Notes: a model not told the origin generated them from the sequence alone. Counted from the stretch's first letter, positions 19,526 through 27,673 are shown. The stretch: DNA of 64,000 nt from Methylotenera sp. (GCA_021732365.1 JAKFVD010000018.1:62001-126000); one strand, 5' to 3'. A program made the numbers and translations.

Positions 19526-21538
19526 ATGAAATTGAAGTCTTTTTTTTGCGCAGTTTTTACCACTTTTTTAGTGTTAAGTATCCCTGCCCACGCCCAAGGC
19601 GCAGTGGCTAGCGAATACCGCTGGCTCACGTTTTTAGTCTTTAGCAGCATTATCGCCGCCACTATGTACATTACTTATTGGGCCAGCAAACGCGTTAAAT
19701 CTACGGCGGATTTTTATGCGGCTGGCAACTCAATCTCTGGCTTGCAAAACGGCTGGGCGATTGCGGGAGATTATCTTTCTGCCGCGTCTTTCTTGGGAAT
19801 CGCAGGATTAATTTCGCTGTACGGCTACGATGGCTTTATGTACTCGGTCGGTTTTTTAATGGGCTATATCGCAGTACTTTTAGTCATCGCAGAGCCCTGC
19901 CGCAATATCGGCAAATACACGCTCGGCGATATTTTAGCGTTTCGCAACGACCCCAAAAAAACCCGCGTGATTGCCGCACTTTCCACCATCACGGTTTCCA
20001 TTTTCTACCTTACCGCGCAAATGGTCGGCGGCGGCGTATTGGTAAAAACCTTAATCGGTATCGATTATGAAGTTTCCGTGATTGTGGTTGGCTGCTTAAT
20101 GTTGGCTTACGTAGTTTTTGGTGGCATGGTCGCCACTACTTATGTGCAAATCGTCAAAGCGGTTTTATTGGTGATTGCCTCTTTGGTATTGGTCACTTTG
20201 GTTTGGTTGCCATACGGATTCAGCCTGCCTGCCTTTCTGCAAGCGGTCGTCGATGATCCAAAAATTCAAGCGCAGGTAGCAAAGTTATTAGGCACTGCCG
20301 CCAGCAATATGAGCGCGCAAGAGCTTGGGCAACGCTTTTTAGAACCTGGATTATTCTTAAAAGACCCGATTGACCAAATCAGTCTAGGCATGGCGTTGGT
20401 ATTCGGCACCGCTGGTTTGCCACATATTCTCATGCGCTTTTTCACCGTACCAAACGCGCAAGAAGCGCGCAAAAGCGTGGTGTGGGCAATGGCGATTATT
20501 GGCGGTTTTTATATGTTAACTTTGTTCTTGGGCTTTGGTGCCGCTATGCATGTTGGGCCAGAAACTATCGGCAGCATTGATAAAGGCGGCAATATGGCAG
20601 CGCCTTTATTAGCGCAATATTTAGGCGGTGGCGAAAATTCGCTGTTAGGTAACTTTATGCTGGCGTTTGTGGCGGCAGTCGCGTTTGCCACCATCGTCGC
20701 AGTGGTCGCTGGTTTAGTGCTGGCCTCTGCCAGCGCAATCGCGCACGATTTGTATGTAAACGTGATTAAAGACGGCAACGCCAGCCAGCAACAGCAAATA
20801 AAAGCCGCGCGTATCGCCAGTATTGGCGTGGGTATTGTGGCGATTGTGATTGGCATGCTGGCAAAAGGGCAGAACGTTGCGCACTTAGTCGGCATGGCGT
20901 TTGCTGTTGCCGCCAGTAGTAATTTACCCGCCATTTTCCTCACGCTTTACTGGAAAAAATGCAACACCACAGGCGTAGTAATGGGCATGCTGATCGGCGC
21001 AGGTAGCGCGATTTTATTAGTGCTAATTTCACCGAATATGACTTATCCGCAAAAAATAGTGGCCGATGCCAAAATAGTATTGGAAGGCGCAGCAGGTAAG
21101 CCTGCTATTGCTGCAAAGGCTAGCGAGGGGTTGATTTGCGAATTCTTTACCTTCTGTCAAAAAGCAGAGCCCGCCAAGCCTGCCGAAGCCGCACTTGATA
21201 GCCTACCGTTTCAAGTCGTATTGATTGGCAGCGAAATTGACCATGGCACGCCTTTAGCAGAATCTAAAAAAGCGCAAATCAAAATAGCGACGCTAGAGAA
21301 ACAAATCGCCAAAGCCAAAGCAGACTTAACACTTTTTTCAAGTCAAAAAAACAGCATGATGGGGTTAGAAAAGCCGCTATTCCGCTTAAAAAACCCAGGT
21401 ATTATTTCCATTCCGCTCGGTTTCTTAATGGTGATTTTGTTTTCACTTTTAACCCGCGATAAACGCAGTGAAGAATTATGGGAAGAGTTGTATGTTAGGC
21501 AAAATACGGGCTTGCATGTTGAAGATGTTTCACATTAG
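19526..21538 (+). CDS. actP: Cation/acetate symporter ActP, enlarged
   Basis: Sodium:solute symporter family permease for acetate and similar short monocarboxylates. It opens with a hydrophobic leader (MKLKSFFCAVFTTFLVLSIP ending AHAQ), then the SSF core with TADFYAAGNSISGLQNGWAI, GDYLSAASFLGIAG and GTAGLPHILMRFFTVPNAQEARKS. At 670 residues it is ~120 longer than E. coli ActP (549). The extra length is mostly a ~108-residue hydrophilic insert (about 506-613) before the last membrane helix, with two Cys (LICEFFTFCQ), a Pro/Ala stretch and a coiled-coil-like ESKKAQIKIATLEKQIAKAK. Substrate specificity cannot be read from sequence. Confidence 0.85.
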   Translation: MKLKSFFCAVFTTFLVLSIPAHAQGAVASEYRWLTFLVFSSIIAATMYITYWASKRVKSTADFYAAGNSISGLQNGWAIAGDYLSAASFLGIAGLISLYGYDGFMYSVGFLMGYIAVLLVIAEPCRNIGKYTLGDILAFRNDPKKTRVIAALSTITVSIFYLTAQMVGGGVLVKTLIGIDYEVSVIVVGCLMLAYVVFGGMVATTYVQIVKAVLLVIASLVLVTLVWLPYGFSLPAFLQAVVDDPKIQAQVAKLLGTAASNMSAQELGQRFLEPGLFLKDPIDQISLGMALVFGTAGLPHILMRFFTVPNAQEARKSVVWAMAIIGGFYMLTLFLGFGAAMHVGPETIGSIDKGGNMAAPLLAQYLGGGENSLLGNFMLAFVAAVAFATIVAVVAGLVLASASAIAHDLYVNVIKDGNASQQQQIKAARIASIGVGIVAIVIGMLAKGQNVAHLVGMAFAVAASSNLPAIFLTLYWKKCNTTGVVMGMLIGAGSAILLVLISPNMTYPQKIVADAKIVLEGAAGKPAIAAKASEGLICEFFTFCQKAEPAKPAEAALDSLPFQVVLIGSEIDHGTPLAESKKAQIKIATLEKQIAKAKADLTLFSSQKNSMMGLEKPLFRLKNPGIISIPLGFLMVILFSLLTRDKRSEELWEELYVRQNTGLHVEDVSH

Positions 21539-21665
21539 CAGACGAGATATTTAGATAATCGGTGAGATTGATTACCTTAAGCAATAGTAAATTAAGCTTC
21601 TGAATTGACACGAAAAAGTCACAATTAAAAATTAAACTGGTTATTTGACATCTTCGAGAAGATTA

Positions 21666-22034
21666 ATGAAAAATAAAATAACTATTTTCTTGATTTTTTT
21701 ACTTACATATCATAATTCAATTGCAAATGAGGCTGAACTTTCGACTAAATTGTTGGCATATGTAGCTTTGTCATGCGTTGCTAAAAACACAGAAAAATAC
21801 CAGCATACCCCTATAGGTAAAATGTTTCTTGAAAACTCTACAAGCTCTACTTTCATTACTAATGCTCAGTCTGGTGAGGGTAAAAAGTGTTTAGATAAAT
21901 TTATTCTATCCGACAATATTTGCGAAGATGTTCTAAATCTTGACCCTTTAGGTCCTTTAGATTTAATCCCGAACTTTTACGAAAAATATAAAAAAGAGAT
22001 ATTTATTAGAATATTGGATATGGGCATGTGTTAA
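21666..22034 (+). CDS. Small secreted protein of unknown function
   Basis: A 122-residue protein not recognised. It starts with a signal peptide (MKNKITIFLIFLLTYHNSIA, cleavage probably after about residue 20), and the mature part has four Cys residues (in LSCVAKN, KKCLDKF, NICEDV and the last residue) that could pair as disulphides. The ATG at 21666 is chosen because it begins the signal peptide and has GAGAAG about 6 nt upstream; an in-frame TTG at 21645 is less likely. It is AT-rich relative to its neighbours and lies next to the 22126-22390 repeat, so recent acquisition is possible. Confidence 0.6.
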   Translation: MKNKITIFLIFLLTYHNSIANEAELSTKLLAYVALSCVAKNTEKYQHTPIGKMFLENSTSSTFITNAQSGEGKKCLDKFILSDNICEDVLNLDPLGPLDLIPNFYEKYKKEIFIRILDMGMC

Positions 22035-22125
22035 AGAATTTGAATAAAACAAGTAATCCACCCGTTACTTATACCCCTTAAGCCGCTGAAACACTCACAA
22101 TCTTCGCATGATTTTCATACCCTTT

Positions 22126-22345
22126 GTCGCGCCTTCGGCTTGAGCGGCAGATGGAAAGCGGCGAGGACTGTTTGAGCGCTGAAAGCGCGAGTTCCGCAGC
22201 CGCCCATCTGCGGCGCTAAGACCGAAGGATGAAGCGACAGCGGGGTGCCGTTTTCTTGGGTTACTTTCTTTTGGGCAAGCAAAAGAAAGTGACTAGGTGT
22301 CGGGCTACCCCCGACTAAAACTTTGACAGCTTACCCTCTCCCTAA
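22126..22345. repeat. Structured intergenic repeat with nested inverted repeats
   Basis: The 373-nt gap 22035-22407 has no gene but a very regular secondary-structure pattern. One long nested stem is formed by 22126-22130/22234-22238, CCTTCGG 22132-22138 with CCGAAGG 22222-22228, GCAGATGG 22147-22154 with CCATCTGC 22204-22211, GCGGC 22158-22162 with GCCGC 22199-22203, and GCGC 22176-22179/22185-22188. Next comes an 11-bp perfect inverted repeat 22263-22273/22280-22290 around a 6-nt loop, then GTCGGG 22299-22304 with CCCGAC 22310-22315. It is GC-rich against its neighbours. I recall similar intergenic repeats from other proteobacteria, but copy number cannot be tested here. Confidence 0.7.
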
Positions 22346-22407
22346 CCCTCCCCCTTAAAGGGCGAGAGGATAACCCCTAGATTCTTCGCTTTACACAGAA
22401 TGACAAA

Positions 22408-23061
22408 CTAAATCGCCCACTTACCATACCCCTTAAACTGCTGAAACACTTCCTTCATTTCAGCTTCATTCAGTAACGGTGGGTTAGGATTAACCTGCAA
22501 AATCCGCCAATATTGTTCACACAGGTTTTCGACTTCTACCGTCACAGCCAGCGCATCATCCAAATCTTTTCCCAGTGCAATCATGCCGTGATTCGCTAGC
22601 AAGCAAGCTTTGCGGTCGGTTAAAGCAATTAAGGCGGAATCAGATAGTTGCTGTGAGCCAAACAGCGCATATGGTGCGCAACGAATGTTATCGCCTCCCG
22701 CAACCGCAATCATATAATGAAATGGCGGAATGTCTTTATGCAGGCAGGCCAGCGTGGTAGCAAACATGCTGTGGGTGTGAATCACCGCGTTGATTTCTGG
22801 GCGATTGGCTAAAATATCGCGATGAAAACGCCATTCGGATGACGGTTTTAGGCCTTTCAATTCTGTATGGGCCTCAAAACTGCCATCAAATTGCATGTTC
22901 ACCATGCTATCTGCAGTCATTTCTTCTATCGGCATTCCGCTAGGTGTTATGATAAAACCATCACCAAATCGTACACTCACATTACCAGAAGTGCCTTTAT
23001 TTAAGCCAAGCTGGACTAATTTTTGGCTTATTTTAAGTAAATGTTCACGTTGGTTTTGCAT
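22408..23061 (-). CDS. Class II aldolase (FucA/Ald2-like), methylthio- or deoxy-ribulose-phosphate aldolase candidate
   Basis: A 217-residue class II aldolase/adducin-fold enzyme. Zn-site and catalytic motifs are present: GTSGNVSVRFGDGF, ITPSGMP, PSSEWRFH (catalytic Glu), VIHTHSMFATTLACL (two His) and CLLANHGMI (third His). The HYMIAVAGGDNI segment resembles fuculose-phosphate-aldolase-type members more than MtnB dehydratase. It follows mtnA by 6 nt, so its likely substrate is the 5-(methylthio)- or 5-deoxy-ribulose 1-phosphate made by MtnA, cleaved to dihydroxyacetone phosphate plus an aldehyde. MtnB dehydratase of the methionine salvage pathway is the alternative; no mtnC/mtnD is in the window. 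Confidence 0.8.
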   Translation of the reverse strand: MQNQREHLLKISQKLVQLGLNKGTSGNVSVRFGDGFIITPSGMPIEEMTADSMVNMQFDGSFEAHTELKGLKPSSEWRFHRDILANRPEINAVIHTHSMFATTLACLHKDIPPFHYMIAVAGGDNIRCAPYALFGSQQLSDSALIALTDRKACLLANHGMIALGKDLDDALAVTVEVENLCEQYWRILQVNPNPPLLNEAEMKEVFQQFKGYGKWAI

Positions 23062-23067
23062 ATACTT

Positions 23068-24141
23068 TTAGTCACTTTTAAGGGTTAACTTAACCAGTTC
23101 AGCAGGTGAAAAAACGCCTTTTTCGGTGATAATTCCTGTGATTAATCTAGCTGGTGTCACATCAAACGCGGGGTTAGCGGCTTTGGAACCCTCAGGTATT
23201 AAACGTACAGTTTGTACGCTGCCATCCGCTGTTAAGCCTTGAATGGTAGCAACCTCGCCGCTGTCACGCTCTTCAATTTCTATATTTTTGTAATCTGCAA
23301 TCTCCCAATCGATAGTCGGGCTGGGCACTGCTGCATAAAAAGGAATCTGATTATCAAACGCTGCTAAAGCTTTTAGATAGGTACCGATTTTATTACAGAC
23401 ATCGCCATTTGCGGTGACTCGATCCGCACCGACAATCACCATATCCACCAAGCCTTGCTGCATTAAATGTCCACCTGCGTTATCCGTAATCACCGTATGC
23501 GGCACGCCATGCTGACCCAACTCCCAAGCGGTAAGTGCCGCGCCTTGATTGCGCGGACGGGTTTCGTCTACCCAAACATGCACATTCAAGCCAGCATCGT
23601 GCGCGGCATAAATGGGCGATAGCGCAGTACCATAATCCACAGTCGCCAGCCAGCCAGCATTGCAATGCGTGAGGATATTAAATGTTTTGTCTTGATAATG
23701 ACTTTTGATTAAGCCCAGCCCATGCTGACCAATGCGTTGATTTTGCGTGACATCCTCTTGGGCGATTTCCGCCGCCTCGCGCCAGGCTGTAAAATTGCGG
23801 CGATTATGTGGTGCCACTTTTAAAACGGCAAGCATGCGATTGACCGCCCAAGCTAAATTTACGGCTGTAGGACGGCTGTTTTTAAGCATCTCTGTTGCGC
23901 TTAATAGATATTCATCCGATTCATCTTCTAGCATCGCCAGCGCCATTCCATAGGCTGCCGCAGCGCCAATTAATGGCGCGCCGCGCACTTGCATGGTTTT
24001 AATCGCATGCGCCATTTGCTCTGTTGAATGAATTTGCAGTGTTTTAAATGCAAATGGTAATTGCGTTTGATCGATAATATGCACAAATTTGCAGCGCGGG
24101 TCTGGCCAAATGGTACGAAACGATTGCTTGCCAACTTTCAT
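23068..24141 (-). CDS. mtnA: S-methyl-5-thioribose-1-phosphate isomerase MtnA
   Basis: Isomerises 5-methylthioribose 1-phosphate to the ribulose form (and can act on 5-deoxyribose 1-phosphate in by-product disposal). 357 residues, usual length. eIF2B-like fold with motifs MQVRGAPLIGAAAAYGMALA, the catalytic Cys in ILTHCNAGWLAT, VDETRPRNQGAALTAWEL and the catalytic Asp in VGADRVTANGDVCNKIGTY. N-terminus FRTIWPDPRCKFVHIIDQT is typical. First gene of a two-gene operon with the class II aldolase. No MTA phosphorylase or MTR kinase is seen nearby. Confidence 0.93.
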   Translation of the reverse strand: MKVGKQSFRTIWPDPRCKFVHIIDQTQLPFAFKTLQIHSTEQMAHAIKTMQVRGAPLIGAAAAYGMALAMLEDESDEYLLSATEMLKNSRPTAVNLAWAVNRMLAVLKVAPHNRRNFTAWREAAEIAQEDVTQNQRIGQHGLGLIKSHYQDKTFNILTHCNAGWLATVDYGTALSPIYAAHDAGLNVHVWVDETRPRNQGAALTAWELGQHGVPHTVITDNAGGHLMQQGLVDMVIVGADRVTANGDVCNKIGTYLKALAAFDNQIPFYAAVPSPTIDWEIADYKNIEIEERDSGEVATIQGLTADGSVQTVRLIPEGSKAANPAFDVTPARLITGIITEKGVFSPAELVKLTLKSD

Positions 24142-24451
24142 TTAGCTCACCCCACTAAAAAATATTGCTTATGATTAAATTGCAAGATTTATATAACTTT
24201 TTATACGGTTTAATTCGTTAAATAGTATAAATAATTATGAATAATTTTCTTGCAATTTTATTTGTTTTGTTTTTTACGTTTTTCCATCCACAAAATCTGT
24301 GGATAACTTTGTGGATTGCTGTGTCTTAAATCCGTAACCTACCAATTTATAAGGCTTTTTTTCAAAAGTTCATTTTTTAATCTATTTTAATAGTTAATAA
24401 AATCAATGGCTTACGTTATGCCATTGGTTTGATACAGTTTTTTTACATTTG
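24142..24451. other. AT-rich gap upstream of mtnA, with DnaA-box-like repeats
   Basis: Stretch of 310 nt without a gene. It should contain the mtnA promoter (minus strand) and the end of the tatD transcript. The only distinctive element is the TGTGGAT cluster at 24286-24316, described separately. The remainder is strongly AT-rich with no coding potential that I can support. Confidence 0.6.
24286..24316. promoter_or_regulatory. Cluster of three DnaA-box-like TGTGGAT elements
   Basis: ATCCACA at 24286-24292 and TGTGGAT at 24298-24304 form a perfect 7-bp inverted repeat around AAATC, and a third direct TGTGGAT follows at 24310-24316. The middle copy extends to TGTGGATAA (24298-24306), the exact reverse complement of the consensus DnaA box TTATCCACA. 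Three boxes in 31 bp inside an AT-rich gap suggest DnaA binding, for titration or regulation of mtnA; no dnaA gene is nearby. Confidence 0.45.
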
Positions 24452-25267
24452 TTAATGTAGCACTTTAAGTGGTGTGCATAAACTGGCTAATTTTGGCAAA
24501 ATTTGCACAGAATTTTTACCTGTAATTTCAATGATTTGCGACACTGCAATGCCTCTTATATCAGCAAAAACTTGTGCAATTTTTATCAGTTCTGCAGGAC
24601 TATTTCTACCTGCTGTGCCCAGCCATTCTGGTGGAATGTCTGGCGCATCAGTTTCTAATACAATGGCCTCTAAGGGCAAATTTTTAGCCAATTCACGTAT
24701 TTTTAGGGCGCGCGTGTAAGTCATCGTGCCACCAAATCCCAATTTAAAGCCTAGTTGAATAAATGCCTCGGCTTGCTGCGGGCTGCCATTAAATGCATGT
24801 GCGATTCCACCCACAACAGGATGACGGCGCAACTGCTTTAACACATCGTCAATCGCGCGGCGCACGTGCAAAATCACGGGTAACTGAAAACCTTGCGCTA
24901 TTTTAAGCTGCTCAATAAAAAAATACTCCTGTGTTTCGCGATTTTGCTGCGTGACGAAAAAATCTAGCCCAATTTCGCCCACTGCTACTAATTTTGGATT
25001 TATGTGTGCTAGTTGCTCTGAAATTAGTTGTTTTAATAGGGTTAAGTCGCTAGGATTTGCGCTATCCACATACATAGGATGAATGCCCAGCCCCATAAAA
25101 CAGTGCGCATGCTGATGCGCTAAATCAATCACCGTTTGAAAATTATCGCGCGCAACGGCTGGCACGACGATTTTATTGACGCCTGCACGATTTGCGTCGG
25201 TTGCGACATGGTCGCGATCGGCATTAAATTCAGCTGCATCTAGGTGGCAGTGTGTATCAATTAACAT
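24452..25267 (-). CDS. TatD-family metal-dependent hydrolase (YjjV/YcfH-like)
   Basis: A 271-residue TIM-barrel metallohydrolase of the TatD family, probably a DNase or related nuclease. Metal ligands are visible: His6 and His8 in DTHCHLD, the Glu in VGEIGLDF, His in VILHVRRA, His in IAHAFNGS and Asp in LETDAPDIPP. The wording (ETDAPDIPPEW, GIHPMYVD) is closer to YjjV than to TatD proper. It is encoded upstream of mtnA on the same strand but with a 310-nt gap, so not obviously the same operon; ribD lies 48 nt upstream of it. Confidence 0.9.
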   Translation of the reverse strand: MLIDTHCHLDAAEFNADRDHVATDANRAGVNKIVVPAVARDNFQTVIDLAHQHAHCFMGLGIHPMYVDSANPSDLTLLKQLISEQLAHINPKLVAVGEIGLDFFVTQQNRETQEYFFIEQLKIAQGFQLPVILHVRRAIDDVLKQLRRHPVVGGIAHAFNGSPQQAEAFIQLGFKLGFGGTMTYTRALKIRELAKNLPLEAIVLETDAPDIPPEWLGTAGRNSPAELIKIAQVFADIRGIAVSQIIEITGKNSVQILPKLASLCTPLKVLH

Positions 25268-25315
25268 GGTTTAATGAATATAGCCTAATTTTGCATACTG
25301 TTTTTTTAAATTTAG

Positions 25316-26407
25316 CTATGCATAACGAGGTTTGGCACGCACACGAATATCGCAGCCAATTTGGCGCACATCAAATACATCCAGCGCGATAGCTTGATTC
25401 ATTTGTGTAAACGCAGGCATATCAAATAAGCCTTTAGCTTTGCTTCCCATCAATTTTGGTGCGTAATACAGCAGCAGCTCATCAATTAGGTTTTGTGCAA
25501 GCATAGCGCCATTCAAGCCTTCGCCGCCCTCCACTAGCACTTCATTGATTTGCATATGCGCAAGGTGGCTTAATAGCGTTTTTAGACACACTTTATTATC
25601 TGCATCGGGAATACAAAGTAATTGTGCGCCTGTTGCCAAAAGTGCATTTGATTGATTGCTTAAATCTTGCGCAAATGCAATTAAAGTATTGCCGCCCTGC
25701 AAAATTTTGGCCTGCGGCAAAATACGCAAATGACTATCCACAATCACACGCATTGGCTGGCGATTAATATTCAGGTTACGTACTGTCATGCTCGGGTCAT
25801 CACTTAACACAGTACCAATGCCCGTTAAAATCGCACACGATTGCGCACGCCAATGTTGCACGTCCAAGCGCGCATGTTCGCTGGTAATCCACTGGCTTTG
25901 GTGATTATTGAGCGCGGTTTTGCCATCTAAACTACTGGCGATTTTGCAGCGCACATAAGGCATTTTGCGCGTCATTCTTGAGATAAAACCTGGGTTAAGT
26001 GCTTTTGCTTGCGACTCCATTAAGCCGCTGGCGACTTCAATCTGATTCGCTTGTAAATAAGCTAAGCCACTGCCAGCTACTAAAGGATTAGGATCTTGCA
26101 TGGCGGCGATGACTTTGCTAACACCCGCCTTAACTAGCGCCTCTGCACAAGGCGGGGTGCGACCTGTATGACTACAAGGCTCTAGCGTGACATAAGCGGT
26201 CGCGCCTATTGCCTGCTCACCTGCCTGATTCAGTGCAAACACTTCTGCATGCGGCTCACCTGCTTCAAAATGCGCGCCCTCACCGATGATTTGATTATCT
26301 TTAACAATCACGCAACCCACGCGCGGATTGGGCATAGTGCTATATAAGCCTTGCTCTGCAAGTTGCAGCGCACGTGTCATGTAAACATGGTCGCTGGCAT
26401 TAAACAT
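25316..26407 (-). CDS. ribD: Bifunctional riboflavin deaminase/reductase RibD
   Basis: Carries out the second (deamination) and third (reduction) steps of riboflavin synthesis. 363 residues. N-terminal CMP/dCMP-type deaminase domain with Zn ligands in PHAEVFAL (His53, Glu55 catalytic) and PCSHTGRTPPC (Cys78, Cys87). C-terminal reductase domain from about residue 147 (VRCKIASSLDGKTAL, TGIGTVLSDDPSMTVR, VEGGEGLNGAMLAQ). It starts 3 nt after the BamE-like gene ends. In many proteobacteria glyA-nrdR-ribD are neighbours; here two small genes are interleaved. Confidence 0.95.
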   Translation of the reverse strand: MFNASDHVYMTRALQLAEQGLYSTMPNPRVGCVIVKDNQIIGEGAHFEAGEPHAEVFALNQAGEQAIGATAYVTLEPCSHTGRTPPCAEALVKAGVSKVIAAMQDPNPLVAGSGLAYLQANQIEVASGLMESQAKALNPGFISRMTRKMPYVRCKIASSLDGKTALNNHQSQWITSEHARLDVQHWRAQSCAILTGIGTVLSDDPSMTVRNLNINRQPMRVIVDSHLRILPQAKILQGGNTLIAFAQDLSNQSNALLATGAQLLCIPDADNKVCLKTLLSHLAHMQINEVLVEGGEGLNGAMLAQNLIDELLLYYAPKLMGSKAKGLFDMPAFTQMNQAIALDVFDVRQIGCDIRVRAKPRYA

Positions 26408-26410
26408 AAA

Positions 26411-26800
26411 CTAATGTGACGAAATGCGGCTTTGAGTTAATTGATTATTGCCGTCGAAAAATATCAACAAACCATGATAAACATGCATGCATTTACCCAA
26501 ATCGTATTCAATGGCATTTGTTTTTTCATTTAATTCTTCAATACTTGGGCGACCTAATAAAGCCATCACCGCTTCTTTGCGCGCGCCTTTAATCAAGATA
26601 TTTTGCTGTAAATCATACGCCATATCGCCGCGTTTACATTCTTGCTCAATAGTAGCCGCGTATTGCATCCATTTAGTTTGATCAAACTTTTCAGCACCAA
26701 ATACCACTTTGTCTTTAAATGCCCACCAGGTAAAAAATACAATTGTCAGCAAAACTGTAAACACAGCCAAAGCGATAGAGGAAATATTGATAAGTTTCAT
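26411..26800 (-). CDS. Small membrane-anchored BamE/SmpA-like protein
   Basis: A 129-residue protein with one N-terminal membrane segment (about 7-28) and a soluble domain. The segment ILIKGARKEAVMALLGRPS followed by a YDLGKCMHVYHGLLIFFDGN strand pair resembles the small BamE/SmpA-like fold (G-x-x-x-x-V-x-x-x-L-G-x-P, then beta hairpin). Two Cys (QECKRG and GKCMHV) may pair. No lipobox. Lies between nrdR and ribD on the same strand (26 nt after nrdR, 3 nt before ribD), so transcribed with them. Function unknown; fold assignment is inference. Confidence 0.55.
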   Translation of the reverse strand: MKLINISSIALAVFTVLLTIVFFTWWAFKDKVVFGAEKFDQTKWMQYAATIEQECKRGDMAYDLQQNILIKGARKEAVMALLGRPSIEELNEKTNAIEYDLGKCMHVYHGLLIFFDGNNQLTQSRISSH

Positions 26801-26826
26801 TTGATTAAATTGCCTGATTAAGTCAT

Positions 26827-27270
26827 TTATAAATCACGGATAACATTATTAAAGTCATCCACATCTGAAAAACTACGATATACCGAAGCAAAACGAATAT
26901 AAGCCACTTTATCCATTAACTTTAGTTCTTGCATAACACTTTCGCCCAAATCGCGCGCTGGTACTTCACGCTCACCTAAGCTCAGCATTTTTTGCAAAAT
27001 ATGATCCAGCGCACGGTCTACGTATTCTGTTGGTACAGGGCGTTTATGCAAAGCGCGGGTGAATGATAAGCGTAGTTTTTCACGATTAAACTCTTCACGC
27101 GTGCCGTTTTGCTTGACCACTTGCGGCATATGCAACTCAGCCGTTTCATAAGTGGTAAAACGTTTGTCGCATGCCACACATTTGCGTCTGCGGCGAATAG
27201 AGTTACCCTCATCATTGACTCTAGAATCAATGACTTGGGTGTCTGCATCACCGCAAAAAGGGCATTTCAT
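26827..27270 (-). CDS. nrdR: Transcriptional repressor NrdR
   Basis: Zn-ribbon/ATP-cone repressor of ribonucleotide reductase genes. 147 residues: zinc ribbon with Cys3, Cys6 (MKCPFCG) and Cys31, Cys34 ([10 protein letters not shown]), then an ATP-cone from about residue 49 ([19 protein letters not shown]) ending [12 protein letters not shown]. Its ATG overlaps the stop of the upstream LprI-like gene by ATGA, implying translational coupling. Classical glyA-nrdR neighbourhood. Confidence 0.97.
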   Translation of the reverse strand: MKCPFCGDADTQVIDSRVNDEGNSIRRRRKCVACDKRFTTYETAELHMPQVVKQNGTREEFNREKLRLSFTRALHKRPVPTEYVDRALDHILQKMLSLGEREVPARDLGESVMQELKLMDKVAYIRFASVYRSFSDVDDFNNVIRDL

Positions 27271-27665
27271 GGATTAATTCCATATTCGCCATATTGCTTA
27301 AGCTCTTTAATACGTTCTTGCGTTTTTGAAATCATGCATCCCAAATACATTTGGCCTCGAATAGTTCCATCTGACCAGAGTGTGTAGGTAGTGCCGCAAT
27401 CCGCATCACGATATTTCACCCAAAAACGCTGAGCTTGAATCAGACTTTGCTTAAGTTTAGATTTGTCTGCTGGACCTGAAGCATCCTTTCCAATTTTGTC
27501 AAAGCTATTTAATGCGTATTTATAAGTCTGATTTAATTCTCTATCAAGTTTATTTAATTCAATTCGTCCGCATTCATCTAAATCGATTGTTCTATAAACA
27601 TTGCCACAATCCAAAGCAAATGCAGGATAAGAAACAAACATTAAAATGAATAAACTTTTTACCAT
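27267..27665 (-). CDS. LprI/DUF1311-type secreted protein
   Basis: A 132-residue exported protein: signal peptide of about 17 residues ([17 protein letters not shown], cleavage after AFA) and a DUF1311/LprI-like helical domain with the typical [17 protein letters not shown] start and [12 protein letters not shown] core. Cysteines C20, C32 and two later ones may form disulphides. LprI in Mycobacterium inhibits lysozyme, but most members have no proven role. It is placed between glyA and nrdR, 8 nt after glyA and overlapping nrdR by 4 nt, an unusual insertion in a conserved pair. Confidence 0.8.
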   Translation of the reverse strand: MVKSLFILMFVSYPAFALDCGNVYRTIDLDECGRIELNKLDRELNQTYKYALNSFDKIGKDASGPADKSKLKQSLIQAQRFWVKYRDADCGTTYTLWSDGTIRGQMYLGCMISKTQERIKELKQYGEYGINP

Positions 27666-27673
27666 ATTGTTAA

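Noticed and set aside
20509..20943. Minus-strand open frame of 144 codons inside actP
   Set aside because: Antisense shadow of the ActP membrane-helix coding region; Ala/Thr-rich translation is typical of such shadows.
22126..22345. Insertion sequence or integron attC site
   Set aside because: No transposase or integrase gene, and no target-site duplication could be recognised. Retained as a structured repeat.
22408..23061. MtnB dehydratase
   Set aside because: Motif wording around HYMIAVAGG fits the fuculose-aldolase branch better and no downstream mtnC/mtnD gene follows; kept as a second possibility only.
24142..24451. Chromosomal origin of replication (AT-rich, DnaA boxes)
   Set aside because: Only three box-like elements in 31 bp, no dnaA, dnaN, gidA or parAB nearby. 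Kept as a small DnaA-box cluster only.
25268..25315. FMN riboswitch for ribD
   Set aside because: ribD is transcribed from the right, and its upstream side (26408-26410) is only 3 nt from the previous gene, so there is no leader for a riboswitch.
26411..26800. BamE itself
   Set aside because: No lipobox Cys and a membrane anchor instead; only the fold is similar, so not called bamE.
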